A stretch of DNA of 64,000 nt from Hymenobacter montanus. GTDB lineage: Bacteria; Bacteroidota; Bacteroidia; Cytophagales; Hymenobacteraceae. Shown in pieces: positions 16,145 to 24,927 of this stretch. The notes beneath the pieces were generated by a model. The model was not told the origin of the DNA, searched no databases, and worked only from the letters and a program-made list of their open reading frames with translations. The DNA is taken from NCBI RefSeq assembly GCF_014699115.1, contig NZ_JACXAD010000013.1, positions 62,001 to 126,000 on the forward strand, written 5' to 3'. The position numbers and the translations under genes were made by a program. Within the stretch, counting starts at the first letter, position 1. Every line of letters starts with the position of its first letter.

Positions 16145-17353
16145 TTAGGCTCCCGCTACTGTGGCCTCCATTATTTGTTGTATTTGCTGAGCAAGCTGCT
16201 GCCGATCAAATAGCTGCACAGCCAGTTGCTGCCCCCTGACGCTAGCGGCTCTCAACTCCTCTGGCCGGGCTCGTAGCGCCCGCAGCTGGGCAGCCAGCGC
16301 CGCGACGTTGCCAGCCGGTGCGTACCACCCGCAGCCATGCTCCTCCACCAGCGCCTTGGTCCACCCCTCGTTTGTGACGACAACTGGCGTGCCGACCACC
16401 AGCGAATCGTACAGCTTGGCCGGCGAATTGGCATCCAGTACCGGCAAGCCTAAAAACGACACCACCGATACCTCCGCCAGTGCGAACCACCGAAATACCT
16501 GGTGCCGGGCCTGCCCGCCTACCAAGCGAATCCGCTCCGGCCAGCGGGCGGCAGCATCCTTAATCAAGGGCTCATAAAACCCGTGGCCCAGAAACAGCCA
16601 CACCATATCGTGCTCGGTAGCGGCCAGGGCTTCAGCCGCCGCCACCAGGGTAGGAATGTCGTTGGCCCGCCCAAACGTGCCGGCGTACAAAATGACGCGT
16701 TTGCCGGCTAGCTCCTGTTCCTGGCGTAGCATGGCAACTGCCTCCGGTGTAGCTCGAGCAGCAAACTCCAGGTCGGTGCCGTTGAGGACGGTAGTTACCT
16801 TCCCGGCTTCAATGCCCCGGCCGGTTACGTAGCGCGTCATGTCGGGGGAGAGAGGCAGCACGTGCCGGGCGCTTCGATAGAGGCCCTCCTCCAGCCGGTA
16901 GAGCTGCCGACGGGCCAGCGCCGTAGGAACGGCTCCCATGGCGATGGGAAACGCAGGCCACAGGTCCTGCACCTCAAATACCCAGGGCACCTTGCGCCAG
17001 CGGGCCACCTGGGCGGCGGCCCACGCCGCCGTAAGCGGCGTGCTAATGCCCCAGATTACGTCCGGCTTATCGATGCGCAGGCCTTCCCGCACCGCCCAAG
17101 GCACGTACTGCGCAAAAGCCAGGGCCCGACGAGCGGGGCCCATGGCGTTGTGGTACGGAATAGTTGCTTCGCGGATTTCCACGCCCGCCGGCACCCAGGC
17201 AAACTCCCGCGTTAGCTGCTGGCTCTTCCAGGCCTCCGTGGTCAGCAAGGTTACCCGGTGCGTTTTGGCAATGTGGGCCAGCAGCGTGTAATGCCGGCTG
17301 GTAGCCGGGCAATCGGGGTTGGTATGGTACTGGCTGAAAACGGCGATGTGCAT
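16145..17353 (-). CDS. family 4 glycosyltransferase (WbuB-like)
   Basis: This 402-residue GT-B glycosyltransferase has an N-terminal acceptor half that starts MHIAVFSQYHTNPDCPATSR, as in WbuB-type transferases. The mid-protein FEVQDLWPAFPIAMGAV is another family hallmark. The C-terminal nucleotide-sugar half has NGTD, VILYAGTFGRAND and the D-x-NSPAKLYDSLVVGTPVV segment corresponding to the EX7E region. The ATG at 17353 overlaps a purine-rich GGGAGGT. It is a lone gene, not in a polysaccharide cluster, so the sugar and acceptor are unknown. It probably acts on lipid-linked or surface glycans at the inner membrane. Confidence 0.87.
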   Translation of the reverse strand: MHIAVFSQYHTNPDCPATSRHYTLLAHIAKTHRVTLLTTEAWKSQQLTREFAWVPAGVEIREATIPYHNAMGPARRALAFAQYVPWAVREGLRIDKPDVIWGISTPLTAAWAAAQVARWRKVPWVFEVQDLWPAFPIAMGAVPTALARRQLYRLEEGLYRSARHVLPLSPDMTRYVTGRGIEAGKVTTVLNGTDLEFAARATPEAVAMLRQEQELAGKRVILYAGTFGRANDIPTLVAAAEALAATEHDMVWLFLGHGFYEPLIKDAAARWPERIRLVGGQARHQVFRWFALAEVSVVSFLGLPVLDANSPAKLYDSLVVGTPVVVTNEGWTKALVEEHGCGWYAPAGNVAALAAQLRALRARPEELRAASVRGQQLAVQLFDRQQLAQQIQQIMEATVAGA

Positions 17354-17455
17354 GGTACCTCCCACCTTTCAGCCGGAGAATCGTTGAATGGAAAGCCAGC
17401 GGAGCGAACGGGCACCCTTGTAATTGCGCGGCCGGCGTGGTAACCCAAAGTAGGC

Positions 17456-18481
17456 TTATTGCTTCTTGGGCCGGTAATGCGACTCGTTGAGAATTCGCTG
17501 GGCATCCTTCTCGGCCATGAGGCGGCTTAGGCTCACGTCGGGGTGCTCGGCTACGTACTTGCGCACAATCTGCAAGCCCACCCATTGGCCTACCCGGCCG
17601 GGGCAGGTCTTATCGATTTCGGGCACGTTGGGACGCTCCCCCACGTACTTCTGCACCAGAAATGGAGTCGTCGAGTACAGCAGGTTTTTTTCCAGGAAGT
17701 GGCCCCAGACTCTTTCCTCGTTCGCTTCCAAACCTATTATCTCCCGGTTGGTGTAACCTAGCAGCAGCGAGTCGGGGGTGCAGGGCAGCACCTTGCTGGC
17801 GAAGTACAGGGCTTTGCCGGCATGCACCATGGCGTCGAGGGCGGTGTTGGCGGTCAGCTCGTGGCGGTTGTACTTGCTCGACACGTTTTGAGCTAGCAGG
17901 GGCAGCAGCCCCGCGGGCTTATAGCGGCGCAGCATGTACTGCGGCAGGTCCGGTCGCTTGCTGGCTTTCGGGCCTACGAACCAGTCCAGGCTCAGCACCA
18001 GCAAGCTATCGCTCACGTAAATATCCTGGTTCAGAAACCCGCTAACGAAGGTAACGGCGGGCGGCACCCGAAAGTCCGGAAAGTAGTAATGCACTCGCCG
18101 GAACATCTCACCCAAGTCGCGGCGGAGCGCGGCACTGTCGGGGAAAGCGGCGGCGGTTTCGCGGCCGAGCTGCTGCAAGGCCGCGTTCGTCGCCAGTTGG
18201 GGCAAGCCCTCGGCTAGTGCTTTCTCGTTAGCTGACTGGCGCTGCAGGTAGTAACGGGAAAAGCCCGGGTGCGCGTCCATAAATCGCCGGGCATCGACCG
18301 CTGTCTTAATGGTAAAAAAGGGCTGCTCCAGGTGCTGCACCCGCACTGGCACGGCTGCCGCATCGGCCGCCGCATCGGGCCGGCAGCCATCCGCGCCCTC
18401 CCCTTTGCAGGACGCCAAACTCACGCTTAAGCCCAAGAGCCAGGGCAGCCAACGGCGCCCAACAAAAATATTCTTTTTCAC
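17456..18481 (-). CDS. gldB: gliding motility lipoprotein GldB
   Basis: This 341-residue lipoprotein has a GTG start at 18481, directly followed by Lys-Lys and a hydrophobic stretch ending in the lipobox LASC. The body matches GldB-type proteins: FMDAHPGFSRYYL, YYFPDFRVPPAVTFVSGFLNQDIYV and DWFVGPKA. These resemble a degenerate zinc-protease-like fold. In gliding Bacteroidota GldB supports motility and stability of the type IX secretion/gliding apparatus. The usual partner gldC is not adjacent. The beta-barrel gene at 18563 is divergent, 81 bases away. Many Hymenobacter strains retain gld genes without visible gliding. Confidence 0.85.
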   Translation of the reverse strand: MKKNIFVGRRWLPWLLGLSVSLASCKGEGADGCRPDAAADAAAVPVRVQHLEQPFFTIKTAVDARRFMDAHPGFSRYYLQRQSANEKALAEGLPQLATNAALQQLGRETAAAFPDSAALRRDLGEMFRRVHYYFPDFRVPPAVTFVSGFLNQDIYVSDSLLVLSLDWFVGPKASKRPDLPQYMLRRYKPAGLLPLLAQNVSSKYNRHELTANTALDAMVHAGKALYFASKVLPCTPDSLLLGYTNREIIGLEANEERVWGHFLEKNLLYSTTPFLVQKYVGERPNVPEIDKTCPGRVGQWVGLQIVRKYVAEHPDVSLSRLMAEKDAQRILNESHYRPKKQ

Positions 18482-18562
18482 ACTAGTTAACTTTGGGGCA
18501 AAATTAGCCAACAACCCGCTGGCAGTCGGTATCCACCGCTGGCCAGTGGCGCCCCTGCCCTT

Positions 18563-19240
18563 ATGAAAAAAATACTCCTCTCCCTAGCGGTCCTCGCAGC
18601 CACGGTTAGCACCGCCGCTGCCCAAGTCGAAATTGGCTTGAAAGTATCGCCTTCCATTACCAGCTTACGAGCTGAATCGCCCAGTGACCGCGCCTTTGCC
18701 AGCGATGGCAGCAAATTTGGCTTCGGGGGTGGGCTAGTAGTTGATTATTTTTTTGGTGAAAACTACGCCTTCAGCACGGGCTTGTTGCTGCGCACCAAAG
18801 GCGGTGACATCAGCTACCGAGATAACGTGGCGAGCCAACCGGTAACCATCAAACAAAAAATAAGCACGCAGTACCTGGAATTACCCGTGACGGTCAAGCT
18901 CTTCACCAACGAGATTGCGCCGGCTACGCGCCTTTACTTTCAAGTTGGCGGCTCACTGAACCTGCCTATCGGCACGCGCATCAACGACAGCAAGTTCTAC
19001 ACTGACCCGGCTACGCTCAAGGAGACCAAAGCGGGCGACCATATCCTCTTTATTGATGCTGATGCCTTAATCAGCTTCGGCACCGAGTATCAGATGGCCC
19101 AAAGCACCAAGCTTTTCGGTGGCATCAGCTACCACCGTGGCTTAGTTGATATCGACCGCTATTTTGAAAAAGACCGCGAGTTTAAAGATATCACCATCAA
19201 GAACAGCGCCTTCGCATTGGATTTGGGCATCAAGTTCTAA
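18563..19240 (+). CDS. outer-membrane beta-barrel protein
   Basis: This 225-residue protein has a clear Sec signal peptide cut after STAAAQ. It is followed by alternating amphipathic strands and ends with the outer-membrane-type C-terminus LDLGIKF. Strand segments such as FGFGGGLVVDYFF, YAFSTGLLLRTKGG and YLELPVTVKLF fit the outer-membrane beta-barrel/PorT-like family. Function within that family is open. It is monocistronic, with a strong bidirectional terminator 190 bases downstream. Confidence 0.85.
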   Translation: MKKILLSLAVLAATVSTAAAQVEIGLKVSPSITSLRAESPSDRAFASDGSKFGFGGGLVVDYFFGENYAFSTGLLLRTKGGDISYRDNVASQPVTIKQKISTQYLELPVTVKLFTNEIAPATRLYFQVGGSLNLPIGTRINDSKFYTDPATLKETKAGDHILFIDADALISFGTEYQMAQSTKLFGGISYHRGLVDIDRYFEKDREFKDITIKNSAFALDLGIKF

Positions 19241-19428
19241 AAGGGTGTAAGGAAGTGGCGCGGGCTCCGTCTGTGCTGGCTTATCTCCGGGCTACCCCAC
19301 CTTCGCTGCCAAGCGTCGGGCAATGCCCATGTTGCAAAACCGCGAGTACTATGCTTAGCTTAACGCTCTAAGGCACCAGCTTATTACCGGTCTCCCTGCT
19401 TACCTGCTTTCAGTCAACTATCTTCATC

Positions 19429-19475
19429 AAAAGGCCCCAGCTTGCTAGCAAGCCGGGGCCTTTTGTTAATGCTGG
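19429..19475. terminator. bidirectional intrinsic terminator
   Basis: AAAAGGCCCC, then a GCTTG/CAAGC stem, then GGGGCCTTTT forms a long hairpin with A- and T-tracts on both sides. It serves the converging beta-barrel gene and RNase G gene. Confidence 0.85.
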
Positions 19476-19510
19476 TATCTGGTACCAGCAGGCAGTTGAA
19501 TGCGGCTTCG

Positions 19511-21118
19511 TTAATCTACGATTTCCACTTCGCGGTCTTGCAACCGGCTCATCGCCGCCGCTGAAGAACGCAGCTGGATTTCTTCGCCTCGCTCATCTTC
19601 GATTCGGTAGTCGGTGAGACCCAGGCTGCTGTCCTTCACTACTTTCACCCATTTGTAGTACTTGAGGTACCACTTCATTTGGCGCGAAACCAACCCTTTG
19701 GTGTAGTAAGCGTGCAGGAATGGATGCACCGACAGCGTAATGCCCGATTGATTCTGGTTCACCAACAAGTCGTCGATGCTGTTGTCGATATCGTCCGTGA
19801 CCTGGATAGAGGCCGAAATCTTGCCCGTGCCGCCGCAGGTAGGGCACACTTCGCCGGTTATGATGTTCTCGGCCGGGCGCACCCGCTGGCGGGTAATTTG
19901 CAGCAGGCCAAACTTGGTAATGGGCAGCACCGTGAATTTGGCTTTGTCGTGCTTCATCACGTCGCGCACGGTGTCTTCCACCTTCTTACGGCTCTCCGCC
20001 GAGCGCATGTCGATGAAGTCGACCACGATAATGCCTCCCATGTCGCGCAAGCGCAACTGTCGGGCTACCTCCTTGGCAGCCAGCAGATTAATCATGAGAG
20101 CCGTGGCCTCCTGGTCGTTCTCCTGGTTGCTCTTGCTCCCCGAATTCACGTCGATAACGTGCAGGGCTTCGGTGTGCTCAATAACGAGGTATCCGCCCCC
20201 CGGCACGGTCACGGTTTTGCCAAACAGCGTCTTGAGCTGCTTCTCGATGCCCGTCTGCTCGAAGATTTTGATTTTCGAGTTGTGCAGCTTCAGCAAGCCC
20301 AGCTTGTCCGGCGCGATTTTTTGCAGGTAGCCGCGCATCTCCTCGTACATCACTGGGGCATCCACCATGATGCTGTCGAATGACTCGTTCAGCATGTCGC
20401 GCAGCATCGACGACGTGCGCCCGAGCTCGCCCAGCACTTTGTCGTTGGGCTTAGCGGTACGGAGCGTGGTGTGCATCTGCTCCCACTTCGCTACCATGTC
20501 TTGCATGTCCTTGTCCAGCTCGGCTACTTCACGGCCCTCCGCCACCGTGCGGATGATAACCCCGAAGTTGAGCGGCTTGATGCTGGCAATGAGCCGTTTG
20601 AGCCGGTCGCGCTCAGCCTTGCTCACGATTTTCTTGCTGACGCTGATGGTGTTCGAAAACGGCATCAGCACGAGGTAGCGGCCGGCCATCGAGATGTCGG
20701 TGCTTACCCGAGGGCCTTTGGTCGAAATGGGCTCCTTAATGATTTGCACCACCATCTGCTGCCCCTTTTTGAACACGGTTTCTGCCTTGCCTACTTTGTC
20801 AAGCGGAGGCTCAAACGTGAACTTGTCCAGCCCGGCCGTTCCGGCCCGGCCACTCTGAACCGTCCGCACCCACTTCGTGAGCGACGGAAATTGTTCGCCA
20901 AGGTCGCCGTAGTGCAGAAACGCATCTTTTTCGTAGCCGATGTCCACAAAAGCTGCGTTCAAGCCAGGCATCACCTTTTTCACGGTGCCCAGGAAGATAT
21001 CGCCTACTGAGTAATTGGTATCGTTGCGGTCGAAATGGTATTCAATCAGCCGTTTGTCCTGCAACAATGCAATCCGCTCGCCTTCCTGAGTAGAATTAAT
21101 CACTAATTCATTACTCAA
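19511..21118 (-). CDS. rng: ribonuclease E/G
   Basis: This 535-residue endoribonuclease of the RNase G/CafA type matures rRNA and degrades mRNA. An S1 RNA-binding domain occupies the N-terminal part (VGDIFLGTVKKVMPGLNAAFVDIG). The catalytic core has the Mg-binding DVNSG and DFIDMR motifs. CPTCGGTG is the zinc-link. The start codon is TTG at 21118: MSNELVINSTQEG matches the conserved family N-terminus and no in-frame ATG precedes it. It lacks the long disordered tail of RNase E. It is last in the HU/TPR/mS38-like cluster. A strong hairpin precedes it. Confidence 0.95.
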   Translation of the reverse strand: MSNELVINSTQEGERIALLQDKRLIEYHFDRNDTNYSVGDIFLGTVKKVMPGLNAAFVDIGYEKDAFLHYGDLGEQFPSLTKWVRTVQSGRAGTAGLDKFTFEPPLDKVGKAETVFKKGQQMVVQIIKEPISTKGPRVSTDISMAGRYLVLMPFSNTISVSKKIVSKAERDRLKRLIASIKPLNFGVIIRTVAEGREVAELDKDMQDMVAKWEQMHTTLRTAKPNDKVLGELGRTSSMLRDMLNESFDSIMVDAPVMYEEMRGYLQKIAPDKLGLLKLHNSKIKIFEQTGIEKQLKTLFGKTVTVPGGGYLVIEHTEALHVIDVNSGSKSNQENDQEATALMINLLAAKEVARQLRLRDMGGIIVVDFIDMRSAESRKKVEDTVRDVMKHDKAKFTVLPITKFGLLQITRQRVRPAENIITGEVCPTCGGTGKISASIQVTDDIDNSIDDLLVNQNQSGITLSVHPFLHAYYTKGLVSRQMKWYLKYYKWVKVVKDSSLGLTDYRIEDERGEEIQLRSSAAAMSRLQDREVEIVD

Positions 21119-21183
21119 AGCGTTGATTTAATTAAGGTAACCTACCACTAGTGCAGCCCAAGCCCTACCCCGAAACCGGCAAA

Positions 21184-21214
21184 GGGAAGCCAGAACCGAT
21201 GGTTCTGGCTTCCC
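21184..21214 (-). promoter_or_regulatory. 14-bp hairpin in the leader of the RNase G gene
   Basis: GGGAAGCCAGAACC and its exact complement are separated by three bases. The hairpin lies 66 bases before the TTG start. Read on the minus strand it is followed by only three Ts. It could be an attenuator, or an RNA structure through which RNase G limits its own mRNA, as is known for RNase E in E. coli. Confidence 0.6.
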
Positions 21215-21330
21215 TCGCGAGCCACGGGAAAAGCACCCAGTTAGCCACACCCAGGAGGCTACGTGAGAGATAGGCGGCCGGCTCCTTTCCCGGCAGGAAA
21301 ACCGCCAACCGCCGCTACGCCCCGTGAGGC

Positions 21331-21420
21331 TTACTTCTTCTTGTGGCGGTTCTTGCGCAGGCGCTTCTTACGCTTGTGGGTAGCAATTTTATGACGCTTT
21401 CTTTTTTTACCGCAGGGCAT
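21331..21420 (-). CDS. AURKAIP1/COX24-domain mini-protein (mS38/bS22-like)
   Basis: This is a 29-residue protein of which about two thirds is Lys, Arg or His, starting MPCGKKRKRHKIATHKRKK. The composition and the ATHKRKKRLRKNRHKKK end match the short AURKAIP1/COX24-domain proteins found throughout Bacteroidota. These are relatives of mitochondrial ribosomal protein mS38 and mycobacterial bS22, which bind the small ribosomal subunit. It is easily missed by gene callers. It lies between a TPR gene and the RNase G gene on the same strand, a context tied to RNA metabolism. Confidence 0.85.
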   Translation of the reverse strand: MPCGKKRKRHKIATHKRKKRLRKNRHKKK

Positions 21421-21546
21421 AATGCTAGGGGTTAAGTTGGGGTTGATTTGATGGTTAGTTATCCGTGGTTCGTTCCGTTCGCCGTAGTTACTGATCAGGG
21501 TAATCAGGCCCACCCAATATCAACAACGGGGAGCTAACGTGAGAGC

Positions 21547-22467
21547 TTATTTCAATTTGGCAATTTCTTCATCGACCGAAGCGGCCAGTGCCGGATCGTT
21601 GCTGAGGCTTTTAGCGGCCAGGAAAGCCGCTTTGGCACCTTGCTTATCGCCGGTGCGAGCCAGGGTCACACCGAGGTAGAACTGACCGTTCACGTTTTTG
21701 GGGTTGACTTTCACCAAGTCCTGAAAGCGTTTCACGGCTTTATCGAACTGGTTGCTTTGCACCGCCAGAATGCCCATGTTATAGAGCGCCTTCTCGTTGC
21801 GGGGGTCGGCTTCCAGTACTTCGCGCAGCAGCGTTACGCCCTGCACGGGGTTATCGGAGGCCATGTAGGCCATGCCAAGGTTGGTCTTGGCATTGAGGTT
21901 CCCAGGCTCTTCCTTCAACACTTTAGCGTAAAGCTCCCGGGATTTGCCCCCGAGCAGCTTTACCCGCTCGTCGGTAGCTGCGAAGCTAAAAGCCTGGAAG
22001 TAGGCGTCGGCCGCGCGCTGCCAATTCTGGGCACTGGGGTTAGCCAGAGCGGTTTGCTCCAGGTAGTAGCCAGCACTGTCGAATCGTTCGACACTTTCGT
22101 AGCGCCGCGCCAGCGTGGTAGCTACCGCAGCGCGGGCGGCCGCATCTGGCGCCGCCCTGTACTGGGCCAGCAACCGAGCCAGCTCCTGGCGCTGAGCCGG
22201 CGTAGCCGAAGTATGGGGCGCCGCATTAGGCCCGTTGTTCTCCGTTGCGTTAGCTGGCACTGGCCCCGATGAAGTCTCGGTTTTCGAGCCGTTGGTAGCC
22301 GCTCCTCCCCCGTCCCGGTTCGCCGTTTTAGCGGCATCCCGGCTTAGCTCCGACCGGCTTTCCTTAGGCTTTACGATGCCTTTGGGCAGCACCAACAAGC
22401 CGCCAACCAGTGCCAGGGCACCAGCCAGAACAATCAGTTGATGGGAAGCAGAACGGGTAGTGGTCAT
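21547..22467 (-). CDS. TPR-repeat membrane-anchored protein
   Basis: This 306-residue protein has one N-terminal transmembrane helix (residues 10-28). A low-complexity Ser/Thr/Asn/Ala linker runs to about residue 95. At least four tetratricopeptide repeats follow, for example AKTNLGMAYMASDNPVQGVTLL and ALYNMGILAVQSNQFDKAVKRF. It is probably an inner-membrane scaffold facing the periplasm. It stands between the HU gene and the mS38-like/RNase G genes, an arrangement I recall in other Cytophagales. No enzymatic motif is present. Confidence 0.8.
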   Translation of the reverse strand: MTTTRSASHQLIVLAGALALVGGLLVLPKGIVKPKESRSELSRDAAKTANRDGGGAATNGSKTETSSGPVPANATENNGPNAAPHTSATPAQRQELARLLAQYRAAPDAAARAAVATTLARRYESVERFDSAGYYLEQTALANPSAQNWQRAADAYFQAFSFAATDERVKLLGGKSRELYAKVLKEEPGNLNAKTNLGMAYMASDNPVQGVTLLREVLEADPRNEKALYNMGILAVQSNQFDKAVKRFQDLVKVNPKNVNGQFYLGVTLARTGDKQGAKAAFLAAKSLSNDPALAASVDEEIAKLK

Positions 22468-22629
22468 GGGCGGAAAAAAGCCGGCCGCCGGGCTTTCCCT
22501 AGCGGAAAAGACGCCGGCGGCGCGGCCGGAATTTCGTTTTTTGGTAGTAAAGACTGAGACTTCGTCGCCCGATAACTCAACTGGTGGTTATGGTCTGACT
22601 GCTTGCCTGATTCCCACTACCAGTAGAAA

Positions 22630-22941
22630 TTAGGCTTCTTTCGCGGCAACAGCTTTTACCTTCTTGCTGTTCTTGATTTTGGCCACGAAAGTTTTCGACG
22701 GCTTGAAGCTCGGGATGTAGTGCTCCTCGATGATGAGGGACGTATTTTTCGAGATGTTGCGGGCTACTTTACGGGCGCGCTTCTTGTTTACGAACGAGCC
22801 GAAGCCTCGTACATAGATGTTATTGCCCTCAGTCATTGATTCTTTCACGACTTTGAAAAAAGCCTCAACAGTCATCAATACATCTGCTTTCTCGATGCCG
22901 GTCTTCGTGGAGATTTCGGCGATTACCTCAGCTTTAGTCAC
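22630..22941 (-). CDS. HU-family DNA-binding protein
   Basis: This 103-residue nucleoid protein has a GTG start, giving VTKAEVIAEISTKTGIEKADV. The DNA-binding arm includes NIYVRGFGSFVNKKRARKVARN and a C-terminal proline-containing PSFKPSKTF segment typical of HU/IHF proteins. A Lys/Ala-rich tail extends it by about ten residues. It is the first gene of the minus-strand cluster and has its own consensus promoter upstream. It diverges from mutY. Confidence 0.95.
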   Translation of the reverse strand: MTKAEVIAEISTKTGIEKADVLMTVEAFFKVVKESMTEGNNIYVRGFGSFVNKKRARKVARNISKNTSLIIEEHYIPSFKPSKTFVAKIKNSKKVKAVAAKEA

Positions 22942-23051
22942 GTTGGTATGGTACTTAGGTGGTTGAAAAAATTAACGTTTGTAGGCAAAAAAACCCCGAA
23001 TTCCAGCGTAAGCCCTTGCCCGGTAGACGGTTCGCCCTTGAATTGGGGCCA

Positions 23052-23082
23052 CAAAGGTAACCCCCTTTTTTTGTTTTACCAA
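23052..23082 (-). promoter_or_regulatory. promoter of the HU gene
   Basis: On the minus strand, TTG (plus 23080-23082) is followed after 20 bases by TACCTTTG (plus 23052-23059), an exact Bacteroidota -7 box. The predicted leader is about 100 bases. Confidence 0.7.
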
Positions 23083-23131
23083 CCCGAGCCCCTAAACAAG
23101 GCCAGGGTCCAAATTATTCGCTCTCAAAATT

Positions 23132-24214
23132 TTGACAAAATTAATTCAGCCGCCTTCTTTTCTGGCGGCGGCGCTGCTGGCCTGGTATCCACGCCATCGT
23201 CGGGACCTGCCCTGGCGCCACACCCGAGACCCCTACGCTATCTGGCTATCCGAGGTCATCTTACAGCAAACCCGTGTCGCTCAGGGCCTGCCCTACTACG
23301 AAACTTTTCTGGCGGCCTACCCCACCGTGCAGGACTTGGCCGCCGCGCCCGAAACCGAAGTGCTACGCTACTGGCAGGGCCTGGGCTACTACTCGCGGGC
23401 CCGCAACATGCACCTTACCGCCCAGCAAGTAGTCAGGGAATACAATGGGCTGTTTCCCGGTACCTACGCCGGCCTCCTGCAGCTGCGCGGGGTGGGGCCC
23501 TACACGGCCGCGGCCATTGCTTCGTTCGCCTACGATGAAGCCGTGGCGGTGCTCGACGGCAATGTATACCGCGTACTGGCTCGCATCTTCGGGCTGCACG
23601 CCGACATTGCCGCCCCCAGCTCCCGCAAAGAGTTTCAGGCCCTGGCCGACCAACACATTCCCGCCACCGCGCCCGCTGACTTCAACCAGGCCATCATGGA
23701 GTTCGGGGCCATTCAATGCACCCCCGCCAAGCCCGATTGCTTGTTTTGTCCCCTTCAGAGCCAGTGCTGGGCCTTTCAGCACGGCCAGGTGGCCTTATTA
23801 CCAGTGAAGAGCAAGGCCAAGGCCTCGCGTATCCGTTACTTCCACTACTTCGTGCTGCGCCACGGTGAGCACACGTACCTGCGCGAGCGCCGAGAAAAAG
23901 ATATTTGGCAGGGCCTCTACGACTTTGCCATGACGGAAACCACGGTGCCGGAGCTGCCGGCGGCCGAGTTGCTACGCCACCTCGAGGCCCTGGGCGCCCA
24001 GCTCGACCTGCGGCAGGTAGCCGAGCCTACCCCCGCCTACCGCCACATCCTGAGTCACCAGAAGCTGGAGGCGCGCTTCCATCCGCTGGCGTTGGCTCAG
24101 CCGCTACCGGCTACGACTTTACGCGACCTGGGGCTGCGGGCCTACTCAGCCGACGAGATTGAAGCCCTGCCCAAGCCCAAGCTGATTGCTAATTATTGCA
24201 GCCAGCACCTGTGA
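23132..24214 (+). CDS. mutY: A/G-specific adenine glycosylase
   Basis: This 360-residue MutY removes adenine mispaired with 8-oxoguanine. The N-terminal catalytic domain has the WLSEVILQQTRV helix, hairpin LRGVGPYTAAAI and catalytic Asp in VLDGNVYRVLAR. The iron-sulfur loop has spacing CX6CX2CX5C around residues 192-208. The C-terminal half is the NUDIX-like domain that reads 8-oxoG (FHYFVLRHGEHTYLRERREKDIWQGLYDF). The start is TTG at 23132; no ATG or GTG lies near the conserved region. It diverges from the HU gene and is followed by ssb and gldD, a typical Bacteroidota order. Confidence 0.95.
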   Translation: MTKLIQPPSFLAAALLAWYPRHRRDLPWRHTRDPYAIWLSEVILQQTRVAQGLPYYETFLAAYPTVQDLAAAPETEVLRYWQGLGYYSRARNMHLTAQQVVREYNGLFPGTYAGLLQLRGVGPYTAAAIASFAYDEAVAVLDGNVYRVLARIFGLHADIAAPSSRKEFQALADQHIPATAPADFNQAIMEFGAIQCTPAKPDCLFCPLQSQCWAFQHGQVALLPVKSKAKASRIRYFHYFVLRHGEHTYLRERREKDIWQGLYDFAMTETTVPELPAAELLRHLEALGAQLDLRQVAEPTPAYRHILSHQKLEARFHPLALAQPLPATTLRDLGLRAYSADEIEALPKPKLIANYCSQHL

Positions 24215-24354
24215 GCGCCCTTTTCCCAGCCAGGTTAGAAATTTTTGCTCTTTTTTTTAGCCGAATATTAGATATCTCCGATTTTCTTCCTTATCTTTAA
24301 GGCAGAAAAAACCGAGCGGCTTTTTCACTTCTGTATTTCCTAACGTGCAATAAT

Positions 24355-24789
24355 ATGGCCGGAGTAAACAAAGTAATTTTGGTAGGCAACCTGGGCAAAG
24401 ACCCCGAAGTGCGCCACTTGGAAGGCGGGGTGAGCGTAGCTCACTTCACCTTGGCTACCAATGAATATTACAAGGACAAGCAAGGCTCCCGCGTGGAGCG
24501 TACCGAGTGGCACAACATCTCGGCCTGGCGCGGGCTGGCGGATATGGCCGACAAATACCTGAAAAAAGGCCAACAAGTGTACATCGAAGGCAAGCTGCGC
24601 ACCCGCCAGTACCAGGACAAAGACCAGCAGACCCGCTACATCACGGAGATTATCGCCGATGAGATTTCAATGCTGGGCGGCCGTCCGCAAGGAGCGGCCA
24701 GCCCTTCTACCGGTGCCAATGGGCAGGCTTCGGCCGAGGCGGAGCACAGCTTCCGCCAAGAGCCAGAGTTAGACCAGCTGCCTTTTTAG
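24355..24789 (+). CDS. ssb: single-stranded DNA-binding protein
   Basis: This 144-residue SSB has an OB-fold core (MAGVNKVILVGNLGKDPEVRH, then WHNISAWRGLADMADKYLKKG and VYIEGKLRTRQY). A short disordered linker ends in the acidic partner-binding tip DQLPF. The mutY neighbour and the terminator directly downstream suggest a separate short transcript. A box TATCTTTA at 24292-24299, one base off consensus, may be its promoter. Confidence 0.96.
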   Translation: MAGVNKVILVGNLGKDPEVRHLEGGVSVAHFTLATNEYYKDKQGSRVERTEWHNISAWRGLADMADKYLKKGQQVYIEGKLRTRQYQDKDQQTRYITEIIADEISMLGGRPQGAASPSTGANGQASAEAEHSFRQEPELDQLPF

Positions 24790-24810
24790 CGGTTAACCGA
24801 GTATTCTGAT

Positions 24811-24842
24811 AAAAAGCCCCGGCACTAGCTCGGGGCTTTTTT
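24811..24842. terminator. intrinsic terminator after ssb
   Basis: AAAAAGCCCCG and CGGGGCTTTTTT form a GC stem with T-tract after ssb. Confidence 0.88.
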
Positions 24843-24868
24843 CGTTGCTCCCGGCACGGGCCAAAGGC

Positions 24869-24876
24869 TACCTTTG
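24869..24876 (+). promoter_or_regulatory. promoter -7 box of gldD
   Basis: TACCTTTG is an exact TAnnTTTG box, with a TTG at 24845-24847 about 21 bases upstream. Transcription would begin near 24883. This rules out the TTG at 24874 as a start codon and favours the GTG at 24928. Confidence 0.65.
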
Positions 24877-24927
24877 AAGTCCGGGGCGCTGGCTGAATTA
24901 GCGCTGCCTTTCCAGCAAAGAATATTT

